A stretch of DNA of 64,000 bases from Campylorhamphus procurvoides. Lineage: Eukaryota; Chordata; Aves; Passeriformes; Dendrocolaptidae. Every line of letters starts with the position of its first letter. Within the stretch, counting starts at the first letter, position 1. Made by a program: the position numbers and the translations under genes. Location: NCBI GenBank assembly GCA_013396655.1, contig WBMV01003016.1:180847-244846 (forward strand). Direction: 5' to 3'. Below are positions 51,271 through 62,029 of the stretch, in pieces. The notes beneath the pieces were generated by a model, which saw only the letters and a program-made list of their open reading frames with translations, was not told the DNA's origin and ran no database searches.

Positions 51271-54200
51271 ATTTTCTATAGCCATTTCTATAGCTATTCT
51301 TGATACTGCATTTGCATGCCCTGCTCTCTCTTCTGGGTGGGTTATTCGTCATAGCTCAAACAAATAGCTGTGAGCTTTTGTTTCTAAAATGACAAATCTC
51401 TTTTCACTTCATATAGATTTTTTGGCAAACACCAAGCATTTTCTTTCCTCTCTAATAAAGAAACTACATAGTTCTTTTCTTCCTGACAGAGAACATCTGG
51501 AGGACTATTTGAGCAGAATTAGTAATCTTTGCTAATGACTCACTGCAAAGTAAGGAAGACTTGCACAAGGAGGGTCCCCACGTGCTACTCCCTATGCCAG
51601 AGCTGACAGCAGTGTTCTTTTCTAAGCTCTCATCAGCTCAGGAAGGAACACAGTTCTGATGATCTATGGGTCATGCCTGCTGCTGATCAACCAGTAAAGC
51701 TGTCAGGGGCAAAAGGGACTGCACCCTGATAGGCAGCTCAGCTAGCACATGCTGGCCCTTTACTCACCTGAAATTTTAAGGAATGCTCAATGGCAGGGGC
51801 TTAAAGCTGGAAGGGTTGTTTGGGTATTTTAGGAAACATCTGAGCTTGTAGTACTGATGGTCTGCTGAATTTAGCATTTAAATTGTTTTTAGTAAAACTA
51901 CACAAAACAAAGCATTTATCCTTCTGCATATTCCATTGCATATTCCATTCCATTCCATCCATGACATTGAAATGCTGTCACAGCAGTTGCAATATTAGTG
52001 TCCAGAAAATCATGATTGCAAACAACTGTACAATCAGATTCTAACAGATCAGGGAAAATTAGCAGTTAATTTTTGTGTTATCAGAATGCACAAATCAGTT
52101 CCTTGTATTGTAGAGTGAAAATACAGCTCTTGACTGTGCTGAAACAAATGAGCTTGTATATCTGTAACTGAGAAATCGGGCCTTGACCTTTTTCTCTACT
52201 AGGAGACAAGCTGTATTCTGCTGCCTTCTGCTACTTGTCCCTGTGAGATCTTTTCTCCAGCCTCGAGAGGGCTGGGTTGTCCCTATACGGTCAGTCATAA
52301 GTCTCAAATTCAGGTAAGAAGGCTCCTTTACCTCAGTTGTCCTTTTCCACCCTAAATTGACTTTATTGTCTCTCACCTTCCCTGGAGGAGCAATCAGTCT
52401 TCAGCATTGCCACTGACTGGCAGTGATTGCTATTCTCCCACCACTTGTTAATGGCCATCTTTCTCAAATGATTCAAAAGCAGAATAATACATGATTTGCA
52501 ATTTGGCTTGTATATGTCTTTAATTAAATCTTCCTGTTCTGCTGAACTAATCTCACACTTTCTGCACCCTGCAGATTAGTTTGCTGTTCATTTCTCCACC
52601 TCTCTGATGAGACAGGCTCTTTTTCAGTTCCATGATACTGCTTTCATGGCTAATTTACTCTGTTAGAATAGGAATTTTATGAATCTACTCACATTGCAAA
52701 TCCCTTCCATCATGTTCTTAAGGATTTCCAAACTTCTAAGAAACTAAACTGTCGCTTTCTCTCACTCAATTTCATAAATGTTACCATTTGCTATAATATA
52801 TTTTATGGGGTGCTTATGCAGAAATAATATGTATTTATAGGACATCCATAATTCTATAAGCATTAAGACAAAGAAGCAGTGTGGTGAAAATGAGGATGGG
52901 AGTACCTTCGCTTACTTCTTGGATTACTTCTCACAGTTTATAAAACACTTGATGTCCAGATTGTAACTTCAGTGGGAGTAGAGGGTCAGTCCTGTAGCAA
53001 ATAAAAGCAAATGAAGCTCAAGCAATTCCAGTCCTTTTATCTGTATGGAGTAGCTGGGACTTGCTTATATTTGGCTTCCTCAGAAAGAGGAAAAATCCTG
53101 CTCTCAAAGTGTTGCTCTGTATTGTGTTTTCCAAAACAAACAAACAAAAGGAAGCCCCTGAGGTTCAGTCTGAATCCCTGACCTGGCATCAAGCCTAGTT
53201 CTGTGTGTCACTGTATCAGTGGCCCAGCAGGGAGAGAGCCTAAATGTTATTTGGTATCAGAACGAGGAGCCAGAGGCAAGAAAAGGTGCGAAGCTCTTGA
53301 AACAATTACACAGAGACAATTCTCTGCTACATAAGTTCTGGCAATTTAGCTCAACAAGACCCACGATTCAGGAGCTGTGATTGGTCCACAAGAGTAGATA
53401 TAGTTCAGATTTTGCCATTCCTTCCAAAATTGTAACAAAAATCACCTCATATGTTACCCATGTGTTTGGGAGTCAATGGGCAACATCTCTTTGAAAGCTG
53501 AGGTGTTTAGGCAAACTGGTGTTTGGGCTTGTGACTGAGAAACTAGTGATGCAGATCATGATACAGAAATTCTTCTAGTATGTTTACTATAATAAACTAT
53601 AATAAAGCATACTTTACTTTAGCAAATCTGAAAGTTTGTTCAAAATAGTGGCAAAAAATCACATAGCTTTGGGCAAAACTGAGGCAAGGTCAACAAGGAG
53701 AGAAACTCACTGGCAGATCAGAGACTGAGGAAGGACATAGTGTGTTTATAAAGGATCCTCAAGTCCACTGGGATACAAGCACTACAATGCCTCTAAATAA
53801 CCTTGTCAATGAATTATCCTGGAGCTCATTATGTCCCTTTACTTGGGTAAGGGTTTGGCAACAGGCCCTGAGCTGTTCTCACTTTGATTACTGCCACTTG
53901 TCCCAACTGGGCTTTCATGGAGACCTTGAATTTCCAGGGGCTCAGCTGGTACAAACTGGACCCTAGTGGGAGACTGAGGACAAAGTATCCTCCTGGCACT
54001 CGAGAGCACAGTGCTGTAGAAGAATAAGGCCAACTTATTCACAGTCCTAAGAGCTGCCTCAGATGTCAGTGATGCAGATGTCAAGACCTGCAATTAGCCA
54101 CTGTCCACCTGCTTTGCCACAAGACAAAACAGCAGATGTGAAGAATGGCTGGGCAGCTGAAGCCAGCTGAGTGATTCTGGCTGTACAGACGCTGTGCTTT

Positions 54201-55705
54201 CTGCTGGCATCTCCTGGCCTCCAGCAACTTGTGGTCACACTCAGTGTAGGAACTGGCTTTACAGTGGAGGGATTGACATTGGGTTTGCAGGGTTAAATGG
54301 TACTAGTGTATTACAAGATAATGCAAGTATTTCTTCTTTTCTGCTGCCCTAGAACATCAAATAGTATAAGCAGAAGTCCTTCATGCATCACTGTCATAGA
54401 AAAGCTAGGAAAACTGTCAGAGGGCAGGAGGGCCAAAATAAAACCCAACACTTTCAGTAGATGAGGGAATTGTAACCTAGACAATGGCTCCAGGGGTCCC
54501 TCTTGACTACAGCACAGCTGGCATCAGCCTATCCTGGTGGGCACCCATTCAGAGCACTGCTTTTACTTCTCAACCCCATGAACTTTTACTGATGGAGAAA
54601 CAGCCTTTATGAGGGTAAAGGCATCATTTCTATTCTTAGCCACAAGTGCTCCCCCTCAGCAGTTCTTATTTATTGGCTGAAATGCTGCTGGAACCATAAA
54701 AGTTGAAGGGCTTGGTTGCCTTGTTTGCCTGGGGTGAGAATGAGGTGGCAGCTTTTGCAGCCCCACTCTAGCCATTTTCTTCCTGTCAGGGTGTAAATGC
54801 CAGCTGAGGTCTGGCACCTTGTTTTATTGTGTGAAGACTGGTTAGAGATTCCTCAATTAGCTTTAAATTAACTGCCTCTTGTCATTAGGAGTTCCCTTAG
54901 GATGGGTGTGAGGGTGCTCTCAAACACACAGTTGGTCAGCCTGCCTGTGTGTTCACTATCTGAGCACCTACCAGACTGCATCTGCCATTTCTCATCTCTA
55001 GGTTCAAACATTTAATTAGAAACCTCCTGCATGTCTGGTCTTCACAAGCACCATCTGGCACTCTACAGAAAATATGTTCCATTTTAGTTATTGGCAAATC
55101 CTAGGAAAGCTGTTTGTGTGTGTCAGATGCATGGACTGGAGGGGCAGAGGATGGGGGTAAAAACTTCCAAATCATGTTGGAGTAGAAAGAATCTAATGGG
55201 AAAAAGAAACCTACATCCAAGTTTGGGTTAGCACTGAAAATATTTATGAAGTTTTATGCAAACATTTTAATAGTTAGGACTTCTGCCTATGGACTGTGCT
55301 GCAGCATGCTGAAGAATGACCAGGTTTACCACTTCCCAAGCCAGAATTGTAAAATATGAGACTACTTCTTTTTTAATATCTTTCTTTTTCAGTGTGTATC
55401 ATCAGCAAGATTCAACATTTCGTCTCCTCAGTATTTGCAGCAACATAATGGATTTTTTTACAAGCTAGGTCATGTCTGCTTAAGTGCAAATCCTTGAACT
55501 GTCTCCAATTTTGTATTACCTTCCACTCAGGAATGTCTGTAACTTTTTTATCATAATATACACACCTTTCATTTCTATCACTCCTTCTAGTAGAGTACTA
55601 AGCTATAGATTGTAATTTTAAATACCCACTGTAGCTAATAAGACACAACTCTGATTAACAAATCTGGAATCACTCTGTCCAAAGTCTTGAAAGCCTATCA
55701 AAAGG

Positions 55706-55735
55706 TGGTTGCCTGTGGTTGCCTGTGGTTGCCTG
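55706..55735 (+). repeat. Tandem decamer, three copies
   Basis: TGGTTGCCTG is present three times in a row without mismatch. Confidence 0.95.
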
Positions 55736-58133
55736 CAACATTGGTCAGTACAAGAGATGACAACATTTTCCAAGGCATGTTTTGGACTATTACATTAGAT
55801 GGGGAACTGCACAGACTATGATCTGTATTTGAAATGCCTCTTCCTCTAATAGTCTGCTGTAGAGATGAACTTCAATCACTCCAGCCTTGCATATCACAAA
55901 AAACCCTACAGCAATGAAACAAAAGTGTATCCCAATGAGGGCTAGCTGCTGGGAGGCCAGATTTATTCATGGCAGACTTGATGACAGCAAGCAGAACAAT
56001 GAAAGATACCAGCCACAGAATCTTTTTCAGTGCTGCAAATTATACAGAAGAAAACCTGGAGTTTTAACAACTCAGTTCTCCTTCAACAAAAGCAGCATGA
56101 GTCCAATTAGAAAAGTCAAGAAAATACAATTATGATAAAGGGACAGAGCCAGAGAATAATAAGTAGCACTTGAAAGGAACAGTGGCAAATACAGATCTGG
56201 TTGGATTAAGTTTCTTCTTGCAGGAAGTACTTTAAAATGTGTCTCTTCTTGGGGTTTATTTTGGACTATTATCTCTCCATGGGGCTAGTGAAGACAGCTT
56301 TTGGATATGTCAGCTTTTACAAAAAGTATCAAAAAGGTTCTATTTACTTGTAGTCATTTTGAATGGTACCCGCCGTGCAAGTAGAAATGTTCAAACTAAA
56401 CTAAAACTGAGCACCAGTTTCTCTCAAACCTCCTTCTGACCTTGTGTTTAAGCTTGTTTTTTTTCTGACATCAGCTGTGATATTGCTGTAGTGACATATT
56501 TTATGATGAAATTGGCATGTACACTCATGGCTGTACTTAAAGTGTTTTATATTGAAAAGAACTGCAGGATTGTTAGCCTAATGTGTGCTAAAATATTACT
56601 AATATTCAATTTGGTTTGCATTTTAGATGTGAATTCCATGGGGACTCTTGGTCTTAACCCTGAAGGTTTAAATCCCCAGGTGATAAAAAAAACTCCGTAC
56701 AACCTTTAGCATTGAGGAAACCAAAAGACATTGGGACATTATTCTTTGTGGTTGCACGCAGAAGGGAAAAAGATACTATTTTTTTATCCTTCATTTGGCT
56801 TTCTGGTATCCCCTGGGAAGCTCTCTGGGGCCACTGCAGACACACATGAGAAAGACACTCAAGACTTGGGTCTCCAAAATTCACCTTCAGTGGCTCCTCA
56901 CCAAAGCATTTAGAGCGAGGATTTCAGAAACTTACTCGGAGACCAATCCAGATCTGGTGGGTGTCTTGTTTTTTGAAAACTCATCCCTAATTGCAGGTGG
57001 TGAATGGTCTGGCAAAACTGCTCCCTTCTCCTCCCCTGGAAACTCTCATGCCTTTGAACTCTCTGAACGCAATCAAGGGTCAAAGTCTTTGTGACCAGTC
57101 TTGACACTATAGTCTGAATGGCATTTTGCCTTGGGGTATTAACATGTTGTTCTCTGAAGCTGAGCTGAGAGGAAATTTATTATCTCCTGTTGTTCTGTTG
57201 ATGTAGTGAATGACTCTTTAGGACACAATGGAAAAAATGCTTATTAATGGTGAACACTTCATCCATTATAAGCCACCATGCTTTCAAAGAGATCAGAAAA
57301 TTTTGAAATGTATAAGGCAATATTATTTAATCAGTCTTAATTATTTACCATGGCATGAACTTTGTTGGATCTTTAGAGAGGGTAAAGACCTGCAGCTCAC
57401 AGACCCACAGTAAGAGGCAGCGACAGCAAAATGGTTTTTTTGGTGAGGACTTTTGTCACTAAATAACATTCACTACCGTGTTTGGCTAAAATACTGCTTA
57501 GATAAATTGCACCAAGTGAAAAGTGAGCAGAGAACTGGATTTTATGTCACTGGTGCACTGAAAAGATGTCTTGATTTGTTTTTAAAAGACTTAAAATGTA
57601 CTAGTGTTATCTGAAAAAAACCTGTTTTCTTGGAATATGAGGTGTTTTTTGGAACTCAAACACTTACAGTGCTACTCCTATTACAATAAGAGAAAATAAA
57701 AGTAGAATTGCTCCTTACATCTTACCACACTATATGATTTTTCACATCTGATTTATCACACTCTAACATAATGACTCAGCTGCATTTCTTTCGTACAGTA
57801 TTCTATTGACTCTCAAGGGAAAGAGGAAGCAATGTACCCACTGTGCAGAGACCTCTTTCAGTTACAGCACAGAACAATTAGCATTACCTCATTAACTTTT
57901 GTGGTTCCTTGAAAGAAAAAAAATCCCAATTTTCCTCTCAACATCTGCTACTATTATTCAGCACAGACGGCTGGGTGAGAAGTGAGTTGTTTTAATTTGA
58001 ACAAAATCTTCAGGGCAGAAATCCATGACTGCTAAAATGACTGTCCAGACTATCCTACTGCTCCCAAACTGGCTAACTTGGAAGGCATAAACCCTTTTGT
58101 ACATTGGTAATAAGGAAGGATAATATTTAATTC

Positions 58134-58337
58134 CCTCTGGGTTTTTGGGGGGTTTTTTTGTTTGTTTGGTTGGTTGTTGGTTTGGTTTGGGTTGGGTTGG
58201 GTTTTGTTGGGGGTTTTTTGTTGTTTTTTTTTGTTGTTGTTTTGTTTTTGTTTGTTTTGGGTTTTGTTGGTTTTTTTGCTTTTTTTGTGGGTTTTTTCGT
58301 GGGTTTTTTTGTGGTTTTTTTTGTTTTTTTGTTTTTA
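58134..58337 (+). repeat. 200-bp G/T-only tract with G-quadruplex motif
   Basis: From about 58140 to 58335 the + strand is almost exclusively T and G, with only two or three C and no A until the end. T-runs of 3-9 alternate with G-runs of 1-6. There is no strict unit, although GGTTT, GGGTT and GGGTTTTTT words recur. The segment at 58189-58213, GGGTTGGGTTGGG followed by a 7-base loop and GGGGG, satisfies the canonical G3+ N1-7 quadruplex pattern. Frames across it translate as Lys/Asn/Pro/Thr-rich (minus) or Phe/Gly/Val/Cys-rich (+) and are composition artefacts. Confidence 0.9.
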
Positions 58338-59581
58338 AATGGTAGCACAACTGAAACACTGTTGCAAAACCCCAGAAGAGATAAGGCACAGCTTATACCC
58401 CAGATGGCTGGCAGGATTCATCATATTCCTCCTGCCCCTGAATCCTGAGCTACAGACCTTTGGTCAGTGGAAACAGGGGCATGCAGAACATGCAGTGGAC
58501 ACAGCTGAAAAGCTGAGATTATGACCCTGCCTATATTTAGGTCCTGTATTACAGAGAATTAGGGATCTCTGAGTTTTCTGAAAACTGTGTCAGCTGAAGG
58601 AATGGCCAGGCATCAATCAGTGCCTACTGAGCATCCCAGGAGATGCAGGGTATGACTGCGCAACCCTGACAAGAGGGACTCTAGCACTTGAGCCCCTCCA
58701 GTGCCAGTTTTCATGTAACTTGGAGGCAGAAATAACACTTAACAGACACTGTCTCAGGCTTAGAAAACCCTTCAAGATATGCTTCTCTATGGGCCTTTTG
58801 CTTTTATGGCCCTTCAGCACATTAAACATCTATGAGATCACTGTAAACGAAACAACAGAGCATTACAATATATTTTGTCCTCTGCCTCCATATTTCTTGA
58901 GTTATACTGAATTCACTCCAAGTACGGTATAGTAGCACAGTGAGTTAAGAAAACATTCAGCATATGCATTCCTAGATAAATTTTTTATTAACATTCTCAG
59001 TTGGTCTCAGTGTAAGTCTCTGAGTAATTGTCTAGTGGTTTTCTCTGGAACAGCGAGGAAAATGATAACACTGTTCCTCAAATGATGCACTTCATTACCT
59101 GTAAAGTTAGTGCCTTGTAAGTCTTGGTATGCAACTGGGCACAGCCATTTAAGATAACCATTGAATGCTCTGGATCCTTCTTAATAAGGGGGTGAATACA
59201 GCAAACATCCCACTACCATGTCTCCAGCACAGTAAGGACCAACACTGAAATTCTTAGGTGTCTATTTCTAGTGAGGAGTGGTCCTTTGGAATGCACAGGT
59301 AGTGAGTGAAAACTGTCAGGTTCTGAATGTGCGCTTGCTGTTTATCCTCCATCATTTGCTGGCTGGCTGAAAGTAATATAAAAATAATCAAATAATAGAT
59401 TTGAATTTTTTTTTTAAGAATTTAATGTTTTCTCACTCCTTCAGTCTGCTGAGAAGCTCTTAAGGATTGCTCTAGCCATATTTGGATCCTTCTGTGCCAT
59501 CATTCTTAACACCATAACTAGGAAAATCACAGATGAAATGATTCAACAGCTCCTTCTGAGTCTTTCCAAACTGCAGCTTTT
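58338..59581. other. Non-coding stretch, nothing recognised
   Basis: Unremarkable AT-rich sequence between the G/T tract and the provirus, with a T11-like run at about 59406-59416. Frames of at most 70 codons that start within it show no domain. Confidence 0.5.
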
Positions 59582-59586
59582 TGGAC
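59582..59586. repeat. Putative 5-bp target-site duplication (left copy)
   Basis: TGGAC lies directly outside the LTR end. ERVL-type elements are known to duplicate 5 bp of target. The partner copy would lie beyond the right edge of the window, so this cannot be confirmed here. Confidence 0.4.
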
Positions 59587-60003
59587 TGTCATGTTTTTGG
59601 AGTGGTATTTCCCAATTTAGTGCTCCGAACAAAACCACACTGACACCCACTTTCCCTCCCCCTCCAGCTGGAAGCATGAAAGGCAAAGATCTCAAGTTGA
59701 GATAAGAATAATTTACTGGAAACAACAATGCGGTAAGAAGTAGAACAGTAACAGCAACAATACTAATAATTAAAGTGGACAAAATGCAAAATGATCACCA
59801 AGCTCAGGACAATGAAACAGTGGCAGAGAAACCCTCCACCCACCCCCTTTTTCCTGACTGCAAAGGAACACAGGGACACCCTTTCTTCTCGGAAGTGAGA
59901 GACAGTCCCTTTTCCCTGTCCCTGGCAATGATGTAGGATGGTATTGAATAGCACAATGTCTTGGCCACCCTCCCTCCCATTGATCTGGGCTGGAACCAGT
60001 ACA
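59587..60003 (-). repeat. Provirus 3' LTR, 417 bp
   Basis: On the minus strand it begins TGTACTGGTTCCAGCC directly after the polypurine tract and ends CCAAAAACATGACA, giving TGT...ACA termini. The internal text CAGTAAATTATTCTTATCTCA resembles the U5-proximal part of passerine ERVL LTRs. I see no clear TATA box or AATAAA; AGTAAA may serve as a variant polyadenylation signal. Frames within the LTR are not genes. Confidence 0.85.
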
Positions 60004-60007
60004 TTAT

Positions 60008-60020
60008 CTACCCCTTTTCT
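60008..60020 (-). other. Polypurine tract
   Basis: The minus strand reads AGAAAAGGGGTAG just upstream of the 3' LTR, with four bases between it and the LTR edge. This is the place and composition of the primer for plus-strand DNA synthesis in retroviral elements. Confidence 0.65.
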
Positions 60021-60429
60021 ATACCATCTGCATCATGCCCAGATCCTACACCTTCTCACTATATACATATATGAACACACCGAATACAGAAATACACACA
60101 CATAGGAGTATCATTTCTGTAGTCAGTGGCTGTCCCTCCAAGATGTATGTTGAGTTCATTTAGTCCATGATCGTGAGTTGTCTCTATCCTAGATGTCTTC
60201 CAGGGCAGGAGCTCTGGTGTGATATCAGCTGGTTGTAAGTTGCCTCAGAAGCTCACGACTGGTGCATCTGAAGCAGTCTACCCTCACTGTTCATGGTAGT
60301 TATGGCATACAGTGGCAGTGTCATTCAGCAACCAATATTATCTATACAACTAAACATTACAGATAATTTTTACCCAAAAATCAAATCCTCTTGAGGTACA
60401 CATTGTGTTTACCGATCTCTCTGCATTAC
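60021..60429 (-). other. Provirus region between integrase and 3' LTR, no protein recognised
   Basis: About 400 bp with no frame resembling an envelope or accessory protein. ERVL elements usually lack env, so this fits the family. Some of it may be the decayed 3' end of pol. Confidence 0.5.
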
Positions 60430-61353
60430 CAACCAAGTGTACTCAGAACATTGAACAAAAACAGTCTAGGTCTGCCTTTGCTCAAGACAGGACTCATCCA
60501 AATTGTCTTCCCTAACACATTCCTTATATACACCACAGGGACTCGTTATACCCTTCTACAGTACATGAAAGTTTAGATTGGGTGGGTCCAGCTCAGCTGG
60601 TGGAGCCTGTAGCATTAAGTAATCACGTGGCCTTCACTAAATGCAGATCCCAGTGTCTGTAGGTCCCACCACCCATTACTTTCAATGTTATTTTTAACAA
60701 TCCGTTGTACTGTTCAATTTTCCCAGAGGCTGTTCCGTGATAGGGAATATGGCATATTGCTCAATACTGTGCTCGCTGGCCCAGGTGTCTGTGAGGCTAT
60801 TTTTGAAATAGGTCCTGTTGTCCAGCTCAGGTCTTTCTGGGATACCATGTCACCACAGGTCTTCAAGGCCCAAGGTGGTGTTTCAAGCAGTGGCATGAGG
60901 AACAGTACACATATCCAACCATCCAGTGGTTGTTTCCACTCTTGTCAGCATGTAGTGCTTGCCTTGGTTAGTTTGTGGCAGTGTGATATAATCAATTTTC
61001 CAGGGCTCCCCATATTTGTATTTTGACCACCATCCCCCATACCACAGGGGCTTTGCCCACTTGGCCTACTTCATTGCAGTGCACTTTTCACAATTATGCG
61101 TAACCTAGGAGAGAGTATCCACATTTAAGTCCACACTTTGTTCGCGTGCCCATCTCCATGTTGCATCTCTTCCCTGATGATCCAAGGCATCATGGGACAA
61201 CCAAGGCAGAAATAAATCACGTTTATGTTGCCAGTCTAGATCCATCTGAGACATTTTAATCTTGTCATCTTGATGTCCCGAAGTGCCCCCAGACTCACTT
61301 CTGAGGTCTTCCACCAGACGATTGCACAAGACCCACAGTGTTGCAACAGACAT
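60430..61353 (-). pseudogene. pol: Retroviral integrase, decayed
   Basis: This is the relic of the enzyme that joins proviral DNA to the chromosome. The N-terminal zinc-binding module is visible: H54 and H59 in the frame starting at 61353, then CEKC at 61092-61081. The catalytic core follows with the first Asp in KIDYI (codon 60993-60991), the second in LDNRT (60822-60820) and the Glu in KIEQY (60715-60713). Exactly 104 bases separate the second Asp and Glu codons, one short of the 105 needed for D-x35-E, so a single base has been lost. In-frame stops follow DTLS, TAMK, HATA and EDLW. Further stops interrupt the C-terminal part at about 60430-60630. The reading frame is not functional. Confidence 0.85.
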
Positions 61354-61379
61354 TGTAAAACTTGCCTCTCAAGGCAAGT

Positions 61380-61790
61380 ACTCCAGTACTCCTAAATTTG
61401 TATTAAAGCATTGAACTCTGTATTTAGCAGGCTTTCCCAGAGGCAGGATACATAAAGACTGTGACCATCACTTTGACCAATGGACAATCACTATTTCTGT
61501 GCCCATGAGTGGTGATATTTTTCTACTCTTATCCTATCTTTCTCTTTCTTTCTTTTCCTTATACATTTTCTTAAGGGTTATTTTTATGCTTTTATATTAC
61601 TATATTACTATAGATAATAATAACCAAAATGACTACATACTTGCTTTCCATTGCAACAAAATTGTTCTAAAATAAACCGAACATATATTTATAAACACCA
61701 ATGAGTCAGTGTTTTGACACTCTAATCCACCCCAAGGGACCTATTAATAAGAACCTGGGTTGCCCTCACCTTCTGGGGAAAGTTGAAACA
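61380..61790 (-). mobile_element. LTR-like segment nested between protease and integrase
   Basis: Read on the minus strand from 61790, the sequence starts TGTTTCAAC and then follows the element at 22337 for about 360 bases with many substitutions. Shared words include GGGTGGATTAG, TTTTAGAACAATTT, AATATAGTAATA, CACCACTCA and TGGTCACAGTC. It is AT-rich and non-coding, with a pyrimidine-rich patch on the + strand (about 61537-61560). It occupies the place where reverse transcriptase and RNase H should be. The end near the integrase is not sharply defined, and no target duplication was found. It may be a nested LTR or a piece acquired by template switching. Confidence 0.6.
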
Positions 61791-61980
61791 CTGGGCCAGT
61801 CACAATGAGGTGTTTTTGACATTCACTCCCAGTCAGGCTCACTTCAGCTTCCAGTACAGTCAGCTGTTTCGATTCTCCTGTCATCCTAGAAATAGAGATG
61901 GATTCTGCTCCTAAATATCTTGTGGGCATCAGGGTACGTTGCATACCAGTGTCAACAAAAGCTTTATACCCTTGTGGGTC
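61791..61980 (-). pseudogene. pro: Retroviral aspartic protease fragment
   Basis: An open stretch runs on the minus strand from 61980, after a TAA at 61983-61981. It carries KAFVDTG with the catalytic Asp-Thr-Gly triplet at 61953-61945, followed by MQRTLMP and later QKHLIVTGP. DTG followed by a hydrophobic strand is the signature of retroviral proteases, which cut gag and pol precursors as dimers. Only the first part, about 60 residues, is present. The frame then enters the LTR-like segment, so the second half of the protease is lost. Confidence 0.8.
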
Positions 61981-62029
61981 TTATGTGCCGGGCCATGGGC
62001 TCCACACAGTCTAATAGATCTGATTGTCT

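Larger units (their letters stand above)
50037..58133. other. Non-coding stretch, no gene recognised
   Basis: Frames of at most 99 codons (56795-57094, +), none with a recognisable domain. It contains a nearly pure homopurine run at 50424-50456 (one C at 50437), a 13-bp-arm hairpin at 51238-51270 and three short ATTCC units near 51942-51956. It also has a perfect 10-bp duplication ACTATAATAA at 53586-53605 and the tandem decamer at 55706-55735. No transposon homology was recognised. Confidence 0.5.

Noticed and set aside
51936..51960. ATTCC units suggestive of satellite DNA
   Set aside because: Only three perfect units plus degenerate neighbours; a short chance or slippage repeat.
57958..58389. 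143-codon minus-strand frame rich in Lys, Asn, Pro and Thr
   Set aside because: It is the translation of the G/T-only tract; the composition explains it entirely and similar frames open on the other strand.
59543..60004. Several 63-79 codon frames in and around the LTR
   Set aside because: They lie in a non-coding LTR and are stop-free by chance.
60585..60680. tRNA-like text (CCAGCTCAGCTGGTGGAGC) resembling a D-arm/A-box
   Set aside because: It lies in the C-terminal part of the integrase relic on the minus strand, has no cloverleaf and no B-box at a proper distance.
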